DNA from: Gallionellaceae bacterium UBA6222
Lineage (GTDB): Bacteria > Pseudomonadota > Gammaproteobacteria > Burkholderiales > Gallionellaceae
NCBI GenBank assembly: GCA_002421915.1
Contig: DISA01000095.1
Location: forward strand, 1-13,402
DNA: 13,402 nucleotides
Direction of reading: 5' to 3'
Below the pieces are notes generated by a model, which worked only from the letters and a program-made list of their open reading frames with translations, had not been told where the DNA came from and did not search any database. The position numbers and the translations under genes were made by a program. This document shows positions 6,949 to 13,402 of the stretch, piece after piece (position 1 is the stretch's first letter; every line of letters begins with the position of its first letter).

Positions 6949-7013
6949 GTCGGGTTAAAACCCGACCCACAGGGAAAGTAGTGACGATTTTGTGGGTCGG
7001 GTTTTAACCCGAC
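6949..7013. terminator. Perfect 23-bp inverted repeat, likely bidirectional terminator between lipB and motD (or a REP-like element)
   Basis: The left arm (6949-6971) begins GTCGGGTTAAAACCCGAC and continues CCACA; the right arm (6991-7013) is its exact reverse complement, with a 19-base loop. Each arm can also fold on itself (GTCGGG with CCCGAC around TTAAAA), and CCCTGT (6945-6950) can pair with ACAGGG (6969-6974). It lies between convergent genes, 6 bases from the lipB stop and 43 bases from the motD stop, which suits a shared terminator. It has no clean U-tract, and the nested palindromes look like dispersed repeats seen in bacterial genomes, so a mobile-repeat origin is possible. Confidence 0.65.
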
Positions 7014-7056
7014 GGAGTTGATCTTTCGCTGCCAGGATTCAAAACGACAATACCAA

Positions 7057-7824
7057 TCAGTTCGGCCCGGTTGAAAGCGGCGCTTCCGGCGGCGCGGCCA
7101 GCACGGTGACAGTGACGCGGCGGTTGCGTGAGCGACCTTCGGCGCTGTCGTTGTCGGCAACCGGATTATTGTCGGCATGACCGATTGCCTTCAACCGGTC
7201 TGCATTAATGCCCTGCTCGATGAACAGGCGCACCACACTGCTGGCACGCGTCGCGGAAAGCTCCCAATTGGACGGGAATTTGGCCGTACTGATCGGCAGA
7301 TTGTCGGTATAACCCTCGACTTCCACCGGCAACTCCTCACTCAACAGGATCTTTGCGATGTCCCGCAGCGATGCCACCGCTTCCCGCTGCAGAGCGGCAT
7401 CTCCCGGCAAAAACAGCATATTGGCACTGATATCCAGCGTGACGCCGCGCTCGGTCTGGCTGATGCTCATCGTGCCCTTGTTCACAAAACCTGCCAGCTT
7501 GTCATTCAGGCGCCGGGTCAAGTTTTGCAAGCGCTCGTTTTGTTTCCGCTGTTTTTCCGCCAGCCGCGCGTTGCGTTTGTCCACCAGCGCCTTGAAATAC
7601 ATTTCGTCCCCGGTCAGGCGGATTGCGCCGTCTTCCGCGACCGCTCCTTTCTGTCCGAACACCTGGCTCATCGACACGCTGAAATCCTTGTACTTGCCTT
7701 CGTTCACCGAGGAGATGCCGTACATCACCACAAAAAAGGCAAACAGCAGAGTGATGAAGTCGGCGTAGGAAACCATCCAGCGCTCGTGATTGTCCGGTCC
7801 CTGTCTTTTTGCCCGGCGCGCCAT
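7057..7824 (-). CDS. motD: Flagellar stator protein MotD (MotB family)
   Basis: This is the B subunit of the flagellar stator, anchored in the inner membrane and bound to peptidoglycan. A basic N-terminus is followed by one membrane helix (about 18-38) with the proton-binding Asp22 in VSYADFITLLFAFF. Next come a coiled-coil-prone linker (about 75-110, rich in Lys, Arg, Gln and Leu) and an OmpA-like peptidoglycan-binding domain (about 130-240) with VEGYTDNLPI, NWELSATRAS and the end motif EGRSRNRRVTVTV. The length of 255 residues and pairing with a MotC-type partner favour MotD over the longer MotB. It starts one base after the motC stop and ends the leftward flagellar operon. Confidence 0.9.
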   Translation of the reverse strand: MARRAKRQGPDNHERWMVSYADFITLLFAFFVVMYGISSVNEGKYKDFSVSMSQVFGQKGAVAEDGAIRLTGDEMYFKALVDKRNARLAEKQRKQNERLQNLTRRLNDKLAGFVNKGTMSISQTERGVTLDISANMLFLPGDAALQREAVASLRDIAKILLSEELPVEVEGYTDNLPISTAKFPSNWELSATRASSVVRLFIEQGINADRLKAIGHADNNPVADNDSAEGRSRNRRVTVTVLAAPPEAPLSTGPN

Positions 7825-7825
7825 T

Positions 7826-8566
7826 TCAGGAAATATAACCCTTCAATTTATTTTCAATAAAGTGCGGGTTTTCGGCGTTGGCGATCATGCACAGGCCATC
7901 GATCACCATCTCGCGCAGCGTCACTTCTTTGGCAATGAGTATCTTCAATTTTCCGGCAATGGGGAGAAACACCAGATTGGCAAAACCCACACCGTAGATC
8001 GTGGCAATGAAAGCAACGGCGATACCGGCCCCCAGCTTGGAGGGATCGCCCAGACTTTGCATCACATGCACCAGCCCCAGCACCGCGCCGAGGATGCCGA
8101 TGGTTGGTGCATAGCCCGCAGCCGCCTCCCATACCCGCGCCGCCTGCCAGCGCTGTGTTTCATAAGTGTTCAAGTCGATGTCGAGCACGGCGCGAATCTT
8201 CTCCGCACTGTTGCCATCCACCAGCAGTTGCAGCCCTTTTTGCAAAAATGGATCCCCCGCCGACCTGATCTGACCTTCCAGGGACAGGACGCCATCCTTG
8301 CGCGCGGCATTGCCCCAGGCGGTCATACGGTAGATCAACCGCTGCTTGTCGATCTTGGGGGTGACGAACACCCAGCGCGCCATCTTGATGCCGGTCACAA
8401 ACACACTCATCGGATGTTGCACCATAACCGCACCCAGCGTACCACCCATCACGATGAGAAATGCCGCCAGTTGCAGCAGCACATTGATCGAACCGCCTTC
8501 CAGAAACTGGCCGCCGAGGATGCCGCCCACGGCAATGACCAGCCCCATCAAGCTGAGGATGTCCAT
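7826..8566 (-). CDS. motC: Flagellar stator protein MotC (MotA family)
   Basis: This is the A subunit of the proton-driven stator, an inner-membrane protein whose cytoplasmic loop pushes on FliG. It is 246 residues, like Pseudomonas MotC and shorter than E. coli MotA. It starts with MDILSLMGLVIAVGGILGG (first helix), has a second helix near 30-50 and a charged cytoplasmic stretch (about 65-145, including NAARKDGVLSLE). The last two helices are the conserved block around AGYAPTIGILGAVLGL (about 152-167) and the helix after GAGIAVAFIATIYGVG. ATG 8566 overlaps the fliA stop by one base (TGATG); a TTG one codon earlier is possible but less likely. It is translated just before motD. Confidence 0.9.
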   Translation of the reverse strand: MDILSLMGLVIAVGGILGGQFLEGGSINVLLQLAAFLIVMGGTLGAVMVQHPMSVFVTGIKMARWVFVTPKIDKQRLIYRMTAWGNAARKDGVLSLEGQIRSAGDPFLQKGLQLLVDGNSAEKIRAVLDIDLNTYETQRWQAARVWEAAAGYAPTIGILGAVLGLVHVMQSLGDPSKLGAGIAVAFIATIYGVGFANLVFLPIAGKLKILIAKEVTLREMVIDGLCMIANAENPHFIENKLKGYIS

Positions 8567-9276
8567 CAATATCCCCGCAGCGAGGTGCGCAAACGCGCCA
8601 CGGCCTGGCTATGGATCTGGCAGATACGCGATTCCGACACCCCCATTACTTCGCCAATCTCGCGCAGGTTCATGTCCTGCTCGTAGTGCATACCCATCAA
8701 CTGCCGCTCGCGCTCCGGCAGGCGTCCGATGGCCTGCACCAAAGCCGCGCGGAAGCGCTCATCCTGCAATAACTCCAGCGGGTTCGCTTCGGTGCTGAAA
8801 TCGTGCCGATCAAAGAAACTTTCCTGATCTTCGTTGTGAAAATCTTCGTAATACATCAGCTGCGAGCCGCGCGATTCCTGAAGCAACTGCTGATAGTCCT
8901 GCAGACTCACTCCCATTTCCTTGGCGATCTCGGACTCACTCGGCGCGCGCCCCAGCCTCTGTTGCAGGCGGCTGATTGCATTTTCAATACGTCTTGTGTC
9001 ACGGCGCAAACTGCGCGGCAGCCAGTCCGCCCCGCGCAACTCATCCAGCATCGCGCCACGGATGCGCTGCGCGGCATAGGTCTCGAATTGTGCCCCGCGT
9101 AGTTCGTCATAACGGCTGGCCGCATCCAGCAAACCGATCATGCCGGCCTGGATCAGGTCGTCCACCTCCACGCTGCCCGGTAATTTCAGCATCATGTGAT
9201 GCGCGATGCGCTTCACCAGTACCGCATGTTCCTGCAGGCACTGGTTTTTGTCGTTCAATCCGTTGGCGGTGTACAT
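8566..9276 (-). CDS. fliA: Flagellar sigma factor FliA (sigma-28)
   Basis: FliA directs RNA polymerase to late flagellar and chemotaxis promoters. From ATG 9276 it is 236 residues, the usual size. Region 2 is clear (VDDLIQAGMIGLLDAASRYD, about 38-57, then YAAQRIRGAMLDELR), as is region 3 (ISRLQQRLGRAPSESEIAKEMGVS) and region 4 (LPERERQLMGMHYEQ and the helix-turn-helix LREIGEVMGVSESRICQIHSQA). The N-terminus MYTANGL matches family starts, so ATG 9276 is preferred although its ribosome binding site is weak. The frame stays open for 67 more codons up to ATG 9477, which overlaps the flhG stop as ATGA; this would add a repeat-derived, Gly/Arg/Ser-rich tail to FliA. The fliA stop overlaps the motC start. 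Confidence 0.93.
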   Translation of the reverse strand: MYTANGLNDKNQCLQEHAVLVKRIAHHMMLKLPGSVEVDDLIQAGMIGLLDAASRYDELRGAQFETYAAQRIRGAMLDELRGADWLPRSLRRDTRRIENAISRLQQRLGRAPSESEIAKEMGVSLQDYQQLLQESRGSQLMYYEDFHNEDQESFFDRHDFSTEANPLELLQDERFRAALVQAIGRLPERERQLMGMHYEQDMNLREIGEVMGVSESRICQIHSQAVARLRTSLRGY

Positions 9277-9297
9277 GCTTGTCTTTTTCCCATTCCT

Positions 9298-9343
9298 GCC
9301 CACTCCCGAACCAGAGGGCTCCGCCCCACCGCGTCGCGGGCGC
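9298..9343. repeat. 46-bp direct repeat, copy 1, between flhG and fliA
   Basis: It begins GCCCACTCCCGAACCAG and ends GTCGCGGGCGC, and is identical to the copy at 9397-9442 at 45 of 46 positions. It contains small hairpins such as GGGC-TCC-GCCC. On the minus strand, in the fliA frame, each copy encodes RPRRGGAEPSGSG. The pair lies 99 bases apart with no gene between. Confidence 0.85.
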
Positions 9344-9402
9344 ACCTCCGACACGTTACCGACGGAGTCGGCCGATTGCGGGAGGAGGTGCGATGCGCCC
9401 GC
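9336..9402. repeat. Inverted repeat spanning the spacer between the two 46-bp copies
   Basis: GCGGGCGCACCTCC (9336-9349) pairs with GGAGGTGC and GCCCGC (9384-9402) across a 5-base bulge. Inside it CCGAC (9359-9363) pairs with GTCGG (9367-9371) around GGA. The whole unit could form a branched hairpin in RNA or DNA, which could affect readthrough into fliA. Confidence 0.6.
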
Positions 9403-9442
9403 TCCCGAACCAGAGGGCTCCGCCCCACCGCGTCGCGGGCGC
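9397..9442. repeat. 46-bp direct repeat, copy 2, between flhG and fliA
   Basis: This is the second copy of the 9298-9343 repeat, differing only at its fifth base (G for A). It ends 31 bases before the end of flhG. The repeat is GC-rich and palindromic, and it interrupts an operon whose other junctions touch or overlap, which suggests a later insertion. Confidence 0.85.
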
Positions 9443-9473
9443 CCCGACTCGGTGCGGAGGGCGACAGCGGTGT

Positions 9474-10403
9474 TCATGTCAGGGCGACCAATCCGCTCTG
9501 TATGTCGGATTTCAGCCCGTTATACCGGACCGACCCCCGATCCACAGTCCGATTGCCAAACAGCCGTCGCATCACGCCGTCCAGCCCGTCCTGCCCATGT
9601 ACTGCGGGTACACACAACATACCCTGCACCACCTCGCGCAGCGCCATCGAGGCTGCCGCGTCAGGAAAAGCCTCCACCACCGGGCGGTGCAATTGTGTCG
9701 CACGTTTCAGCTTTTCATCAACCGGAATATAGCCCAGATATTCAAGGCGTACCTGCAAATGATGATGTGCCACCCGTGCCATGTTATCGAACACGGCCAA
9801 TGCCTCACGCTCGCTGCCGACCCGGTTCACCACGATGGCGAACGCCTGGCGCCCGTGGTGCAGCGCCATCTGCTTCAACAGCGCATAACTTTCAGTGATG
9901 CCGCTGGTGGTCGGATTCAACACCAGCAACAGCGGCTCATCGCCGGACAGGCTGGCACACAGCGAAGCGCCGCCGCGTGCCGCATCGACCAGCACCATGT
10001 CACGACTGGCCGCCGCCGCCAGCAGAGACTCGAGCAGACGCGCGCGTTCCGCTGTCCCCATCTGCGGCAGGGCCGCCATCGCCCGCGCAAGGGGCAACAC
10101 CGCCATGCCATCGTTGCACTGCAACAGCACGTCATGCCAGGTCTTGTCCCCGCGCGCCGCATGCAGCAAGTCATAGCGCGGATGCAAACCCAGGGTCTGT
10201 GCCACATTGGCGTGCGACTGGTTCTCATCCAGCACCAGCACATCCTTGCCGGTACGGGTGAATACCGCCGCCAGATTGATGACCAGACTGGTTGCCCCCA
10301 GCCCGTCGCGCGCGCCGAGTACGGTGATCACCCGGGCGCTGCTGCGTGCCAGCAACTTGCGCAAGCCTGCCGCCTGATCGGTGATCATCGTGTCAGAGCG
10401 CAT
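9474..10403 (-). CDS. flhG: Flagellar number regulator FlhG (FleN/YlxH, MinD-like ATPase)
   Basis: FlhG is a MinD-like protein that limits flagellar number and works with FlhF. From ATG 10403 it has 309 residues; GGAG lies 5 bases before this start, and the gene overlaps the flhF end. ATG 10388, after the flhF stop, is the alternative. The activator helix DQAAGLRKLL (9-18) holds the DQAxxLR motif that stimulates the FlhF GTPase. The Walker A is degenerate: GARDGLGATS (30-39) stands where GKGGVGKT is expected, so the P-loop Lys is Ala37 and the signature Lys is Arg32. The A' region reads LVLDENQSHANV (57-68), and MVLVDAARG keeps the later Asp. ATP hydrolysis may be weak or absent; similar loss may be common in betaproteobacterial FlhG. 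Its stop overlaps ATG 9477. Confidence 0.88.
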   Translation of the reverse strand: MRSDTMITDQAAGLRKLLARSSARVITVLGARDGLGATSLVINLAAVFTRTGKDVLVLDENQSHANVAQTLGLHPRYDLLHAARGDKTWHDVLLQCNDGMAVLPLARAMAALPQMGTAERARLLESLLAAAASRDMVLVDAARGGASLCASLSGDEPLLLVLNPTTSGITESYALLKQMALHHGRQAFAIVVNRVGSEREALAVFDNMARVAHHHLQVRLEYLGYIPVDEKLKRATQLHRPVVEAFPDAAASMALREVVQGMLCVPAVHGQDGLDGVMRRLFGNRTVDRGSVRYNGLKSDIQSGLVALT

Positions 10404-11655
10404 ATTCACTCCGTGCCACCGTGCCTTTTTCCAGCCCCGCCATGAACGCCGGGAATTCCATATCCTGCAGGGCAAATGCGGATGGCTTGCCGATATCCTT
10501 GAATGCACGGTGCAGCAGATAGTCCACGTTCACCTCGTGCAAATCCTCCGGCACACGCTGGCCGCTGGCGATGTAGTGCAGCAACAGTTTGTGCCGTGCC
10601 ACCACATCCAGCACCGTGCCGAGTTGCACTGCCTCGTCCAGCTTGGTCGGGATGCAACCGGCCACACCGCTTCCGCCGTACATCTTCACCACATCGTCCA
10701 GCGTGCCGCCGGCGGCGGTCGCATTCAACAGCAACAAACGTTTGATTCCCGCTTCATCGAACATGCGGGTCTGCTCCGCCACGCGGCTGTCGCGCTGGCC
10801 GACACCCATGGTGTCGATCAGCACCAGATGTTTGTGTTTCAGGCCGGACAAGGTCAGCTGCAGATCGTGCGCATCGCGTACCGCGTGCACGCTGACGCCG
10901 AGAATCTTGGCGTAAATGCGCAGTTGCTCGAAAGCACCGACACGGTAGCTATCGGTGGTAACCAGCGCCACCTTGTCCGCACCGTAGCGCACCACCGCAC
11001 GCGCCGCAAGTTTGGCGGTGGTGGTGGTCTTGCCGACCCCGGTGGGCCCGACCAGCGCATACACACCGCCGCGCGCTACCACATCCTCGCGTGCCGATGC
11101 CACGCACAGGTTGTGCGCCAGAATCCGTTTCACCCATGCGATATCGGCAGCGGGTGGCATCTTGTCCAGAAGCAGGCGCGACAGTGCCGGGCTGAAACCG
11201 ACATTGACCAGATCGCGCAACAGACCGCTGCGCTGCGGATCCTGTTGCTGCAAAGTGCTCCATGCCATGCCGGCCATCTGCGCCTGCATCTTGTCGTGCA
11301 TGGACTTCAATTCCCGCATCATCTGTTGTGTTTCATTGTTTGCCGGCGTTGCAACAGCGTGCGGCGGCACGGCCCGCTCCACCTGCGCCGTGATCACTTT
11401 CGCGCCCAATGCGGCCGCCTGATTCAGGGCGCGCGCCGACACGCGTTCACGCGGCGCGGGAGCTGTCTGTTCGACGTGGTGCGCCACCGCGCGGGTTTCG
11501 TTCAGATGTGCCAGCTCACTGCCCGCCATCGCCACGATCTCGACCCCGCCCGCCACCTTGCGGTTGGACAGGATCACCGCTTCGGCACCCAGCTCGGCAC
11601 GCACCAGTTGCAAGGCCGCGCGCGAACTGGCCGCGATGAATTTTCTTGCGTTCAT
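10393..11655 (-). CDS. flhF: Flagellar placement GTPase FlhF (SRP family)
   Basis: FlhF is an SRP-type GTPase that marks the cell pole or assembly site for new flagella. The 420-residue protein has the usual start MNARKFIAASSRAAL, then a variable linker (about 50-135, rich in Ala, Pro and Gln). The N domain follows, and the NG GTPase has G1 GPTGVGKT (203-210), G2 region DSYRVGAFEQLRIY (235-248), G3 DTMG (281-284, where many members have DTAG) and G4 TKLD (337-340). All nucleotide-binding residues look intact, unlike those of FlhG. The ATG overlaps the flhA stop as ATGA (11655-11652), so translation is probably coupled. Confidence 0.95.
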   Translation of the reverse strand: MNARKFIAASSRAALQLVRAELGAEAVILSNRKVAGGVEIVAMAGSELAHLNETRAVAHHVEQTAPAPRERVSARALNQAAALGAKVITAQVERAVPPHAVATPANNETQQMMRELKSMHDKMQAQMAGMAWSTLQQQDPQRSGLLRDLVNVGFSPALSRLLLDKMPPAADIAWVKRILAHNLCVASAREDVVARGGVYALVGPTGVGKTTTTAKLAARAVVRYGADKVALVTTDSYRVGAFEQLRIYAKILGVSVHAVRDAHDLQLTLSGLKHKHLVLIDTMGVGQRDSRVAEQTRMFDEAGIKRLLLLNATAAGGTLDDVVKMYGGSGVAGCIPTKLDEAVQLGTVLDVVARHKLLLHYIASGQRVPEDLHEVNVDYLLHRAFKDIGKPSAFALQDMEFPAFMAGLEKGTVARSEYAL

Positions 11656-13402
11656 GCTCTACCCCCCACCATGGATGTCACCCGGATGGTTTTGAAGCCG
11701 GGCACTTCTTCCTGTGAAATAACCTTGAGTTGCGGCAGCGCGCGTTTAAGGAAACGCGCCAGCAGGTCGCGGATGCCGCCGGGCACCAGCATCACCGTGG
11801 GCAAACCCAGCCGTTCCTGCTTTTCAGTGGCCACGCGCGTCTCGTTCAGCAGCGTATTGGCCAGCCCCGGCTCGATGGCGGCCCCCCCCGCCTGCAGGGC
11901 TTGTCCCAGCACATATTCCAACTCCTTGTCCATGCCGATGACTTGCAGCTCCTGCGCCGACGGATAGAACTGCTGCACAATGGCGGCACCGAGCGCGACG
12001 CGCACCAGCGCGGTCAGCACGCTGGCATCCTGGGTCTTTGGCGCGTGCTCTGCCAGCGTTTCCAGAATGCTGCGCATGTCACGGATGTGCATGCCCTCAT
12101 CGAGCAGGTTCTGCAACACCTTCTGCACTGTGGTCAGCGGCAGCAGATCGGGGATCAGGCCCTCGACCAGCTTGGGCGCGATCTTGGCGAGGTGGTCAAG
12201 CAATTGCTGCAACTCCTGGCGTCCCAGCAATTCCGCCGCGCTCTGGTGGATCAGATGGCTCATGTGCGTCGCCACCACCGTGCCCGCATCGACCACGGTG
12301 TAGCCCATCGCCTGCGCCTGCTCGCGCAGGCCGCTATCGATCCAGATCGCCGGCAGGCCGAATGCCGGGTCCTTGGTCGGCGTGCCCGGCAAGGTACCGC
12401 TGACATTGCCCGGATTGATCGCCAGCAACTGTTGCGCGTGCGCCTCTGCCGCGCCGATCTCGGCGCCCTTGAGGGTGATGCGATAAGCGCTGGGCGGCAG
12501 ATCCAGATTGTCGCGGATGTGCACCGCCGGCGGCAGAAAACCCATGTCCTGTGTGAATTTCTTGCGGATGCCCTTGATCCGCCGCAGCAGGTCGCCATCC
12601 TGCGCCTTGTCCACCAGCGGAATCAGGCGATAGCCCACTTCCAGCCCCAGCACATCGACTTGCGCCACATCTTCCCAGCTTGCTTCGGCCGCTTCGATGA
12701 CCGGCGGCGGAGCCGCCGCGGCCGGCTGTTCTTGGGTGGCCGCCGCATTGGCGCGACGGATCAATGAATAGGCGAACCAGCCCAGTGCCGAAGCCAGCAG
12801 CAGGAAGGCGAAATGCGGCATGCCGGGAATCAGGCCCAGCAGACCGATGATGGCAGCGGTGAGAATGATGACTTGCGGACTGGAAACCAGCTGCTTGCCC
12901 AGTTGCTGGCCGATGTTGTCTTCGCTGGCGACGCGGCTGACCACCATGCCGGCGGCGGTGGAAATCACCAGCGCCGGAATCTGCGCCACCAAACCGTCGC
13001 CGATGGTGAGCAGCGTGTAATTTCTGGCGGCGGTCGCCAGATCGAGGTCGTGTTGCAGCACGCCGACCACCAGCCCGCCCACCACATTGATCAGCATAAT
13101 CATGATGCCGGCTACCGCATCGCCGCGCACAAACTTGGAAGCACCGTCCATCGCCCCGTAGAACTCCGCTTCCTGCGAAACCTCGGCACGCCGTTTGCGT
13201 GCCACATCCTCGCCGATCAACCCGGCATTGAGATCGGCGTCAATCGCCATCTGCTTGCCCGGCATTGCATCCAAAGTGAAGCGCGCACCGACTTCGGCGA
13301 TACGTCCGGCGCCCTTGGTGATGACCACGAAATTGATGATCACCAAGATCACGAACACCACGATCCCGACCGCGAAATTGCCGCCCACCAGGAAATGGCC
13401 GA
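11652..13402 (-). CDS. flhA: Flagellar export gate protein FlhA, 5' end outside the window
   Basis: FlhA forms the nonameric export gate of the flagellar type III secretion system in the inner membrane. About 582 C-terminal residues are present; the reading frame runs off the right edge through GHFLVGGNFAVG, so roughly the first 100 residues are missing. The FHIPEP-family signature is clear (RIAEVGARFTLDAMPGKQMA, then IDADLNAGLIGE). Later membrane helices follow (RGDAVAGIMIMLINVVGG; IGDGLVAQIPALVISTAAGM; IILTAAIIGLLGLIPG). After an Ala/Pro-rich linker comes the cytoplasmic domain (VDVLGLEVGYRLIPLVD onward), which recruits chaperone-substrate complexes. The end IRVTSMVGGRA overlaps the flhF start. 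Confidence 0.96.
   Translation of the reverse strand, partial: GHFLVGGNFAVGIVVFVILVIINFVVITKGAGRIAEVGARFTLDAMPGKQMAIDADLNAGLIGEDVARKRRAEVSQEAEFYGAMDGASKFVRGDAVAGIMIMLINVVGGLVVGVLQHDLDLATAARNYTLLTIGDGLVAQIPALVISTAAGMVVSRVASEDNIGQQLGKQLVSSPQVIILTAAIIGLLGLIPGMPHFAFLLLASALGWFAYSLIRRANAAATQEQPAAAAPPPVIEAAEASWEDVAQVDVLGLEVGYRLIPLVDKAQDGDLLRRIKGIRKKFTQDMGFLPPAVHIRDNLDLPPSAYRITLKGAEIGAAEAHAQQLLAINPGNVSGTLPGTPTKDPAFGLPAIWIDSGLREQAQAMGYTVVDAGTVVATHMSHLIHQSAAELLGRQELQQLLDHLAKIAPKLVEGLIPDLLPLTTVQKVLQNLLDEGMHIRDMRSILETLAEHAPKTQDASVLTALVRVALGAAIVQQFYPSAQELQVIGMDKELEYVLGQALQAGGAAIEPGLANTLLNETRVATEKQERLGLPTVMLVPGGIRDLLARFLKRALPQLKVISQEEVPGFKTIRVTSMVGGRA

Noticed and set aside
7177..8686. Plus-strand open frames opposite motD and motC
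   Set aside because: They are shadows of the MotC/MotD coding strand, with no motif or ribosome binding site.
9298..9442. CRISPR array
   Set aside because: There are only two repeat copies, 46 bp each, with a spacer that forms an inverted repeat, and no cas gene nearby.
8976..10445. Long plus-strand open frame across fliA and flhG
   Set aside because: It is antisense to two clearly identified flagellar genes, is rich in Arg, His, Pro and Cys as GC-rich shadow frames are, and has no recognisable domain.
10381..12767. Two long plus-strand open frames opposite flhF and flhA
   Set aside because: The minus strand carries FlhF and FlhA with complete motif sets. The plus-strand frames are rich in His, Gln and Arg and match no family I know.

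Overview
The window looks like a chromosomal stretch of a motile, GC-rich betaproteobacterium. The gene orders dacC-dat-ybeD-lipB and flhA-flhF-flhG-fliA, the motC/motD-type stator and a RegB/RegA (PrrBA, ActSR) redox pair all suit Betaproteobacteria, perhaps Nitrosomonadales. That placement rests on family memory and gene order, not on a search. I see no rRNA, tRNA, CRISPR array, transposase or phage gene. Nearly all of the DNA is coding, and no gene-free stretch exceeds 300 bases.

Left edge (1-2918). A leftward TonB-dependent outer-membrane receptor, cut by the window edge, carries the CxxxM copper-site motif of the OprC/NosA family. It is divergent from a rightward two-component pair, a RegB-type quinone/redox sensor kinase and a RegA-type response regulator. 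The short divergent region holds a 29-bp imperfect palindrome that overlaps possible -35/-10 elements for both directions.

Middle (2966-6942). An HDOD-domain protein stands alone. It is followed by a tight rightward cluster: a DacC/PBP5-like protein, a D-amino acid aminotransferase, YbeD (DUF493) and the octanoyltransferase LipB. The dacC stop lies inside the dat ribosome binding site, and the next two junctions are ATGA overlaps. The DacC-like protein is the main surprise: it is full length but has lost the catalytic serine (Ala in place of Ser in SxxK) and the whole KTG motif (QAA), so it looks like a pseudoenzyme at the position normally held by the active carboxypeptidase. lipA does not follow lipB.

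Right half (7057-13402). A leftward flagellar operon, read from the right edge, contains flhA (5' end outside the window), flhF, flhG, fliA, motC and motD. Most junctions overlap or nearly touch. These genes cover export gate, placement and number control of flagella, sigma-28 and the stator. The exception is the flhG-fliA junction, where about 200 bases hold two copies of a 46-bp repeat that stay open in the fliA frame. FlhG has a degenerate Walker A motif.

The two convergent halves meet at a perfect 23-bp inverted repeat between lipB and motD, probably a bidirectional terminator or a dispersed palindromic repeat. I found no clearly new multi-gene system. The best leads are the inactive-looking DacC, the repeat insertion ahead of fliA and the palindromic divergent control region.
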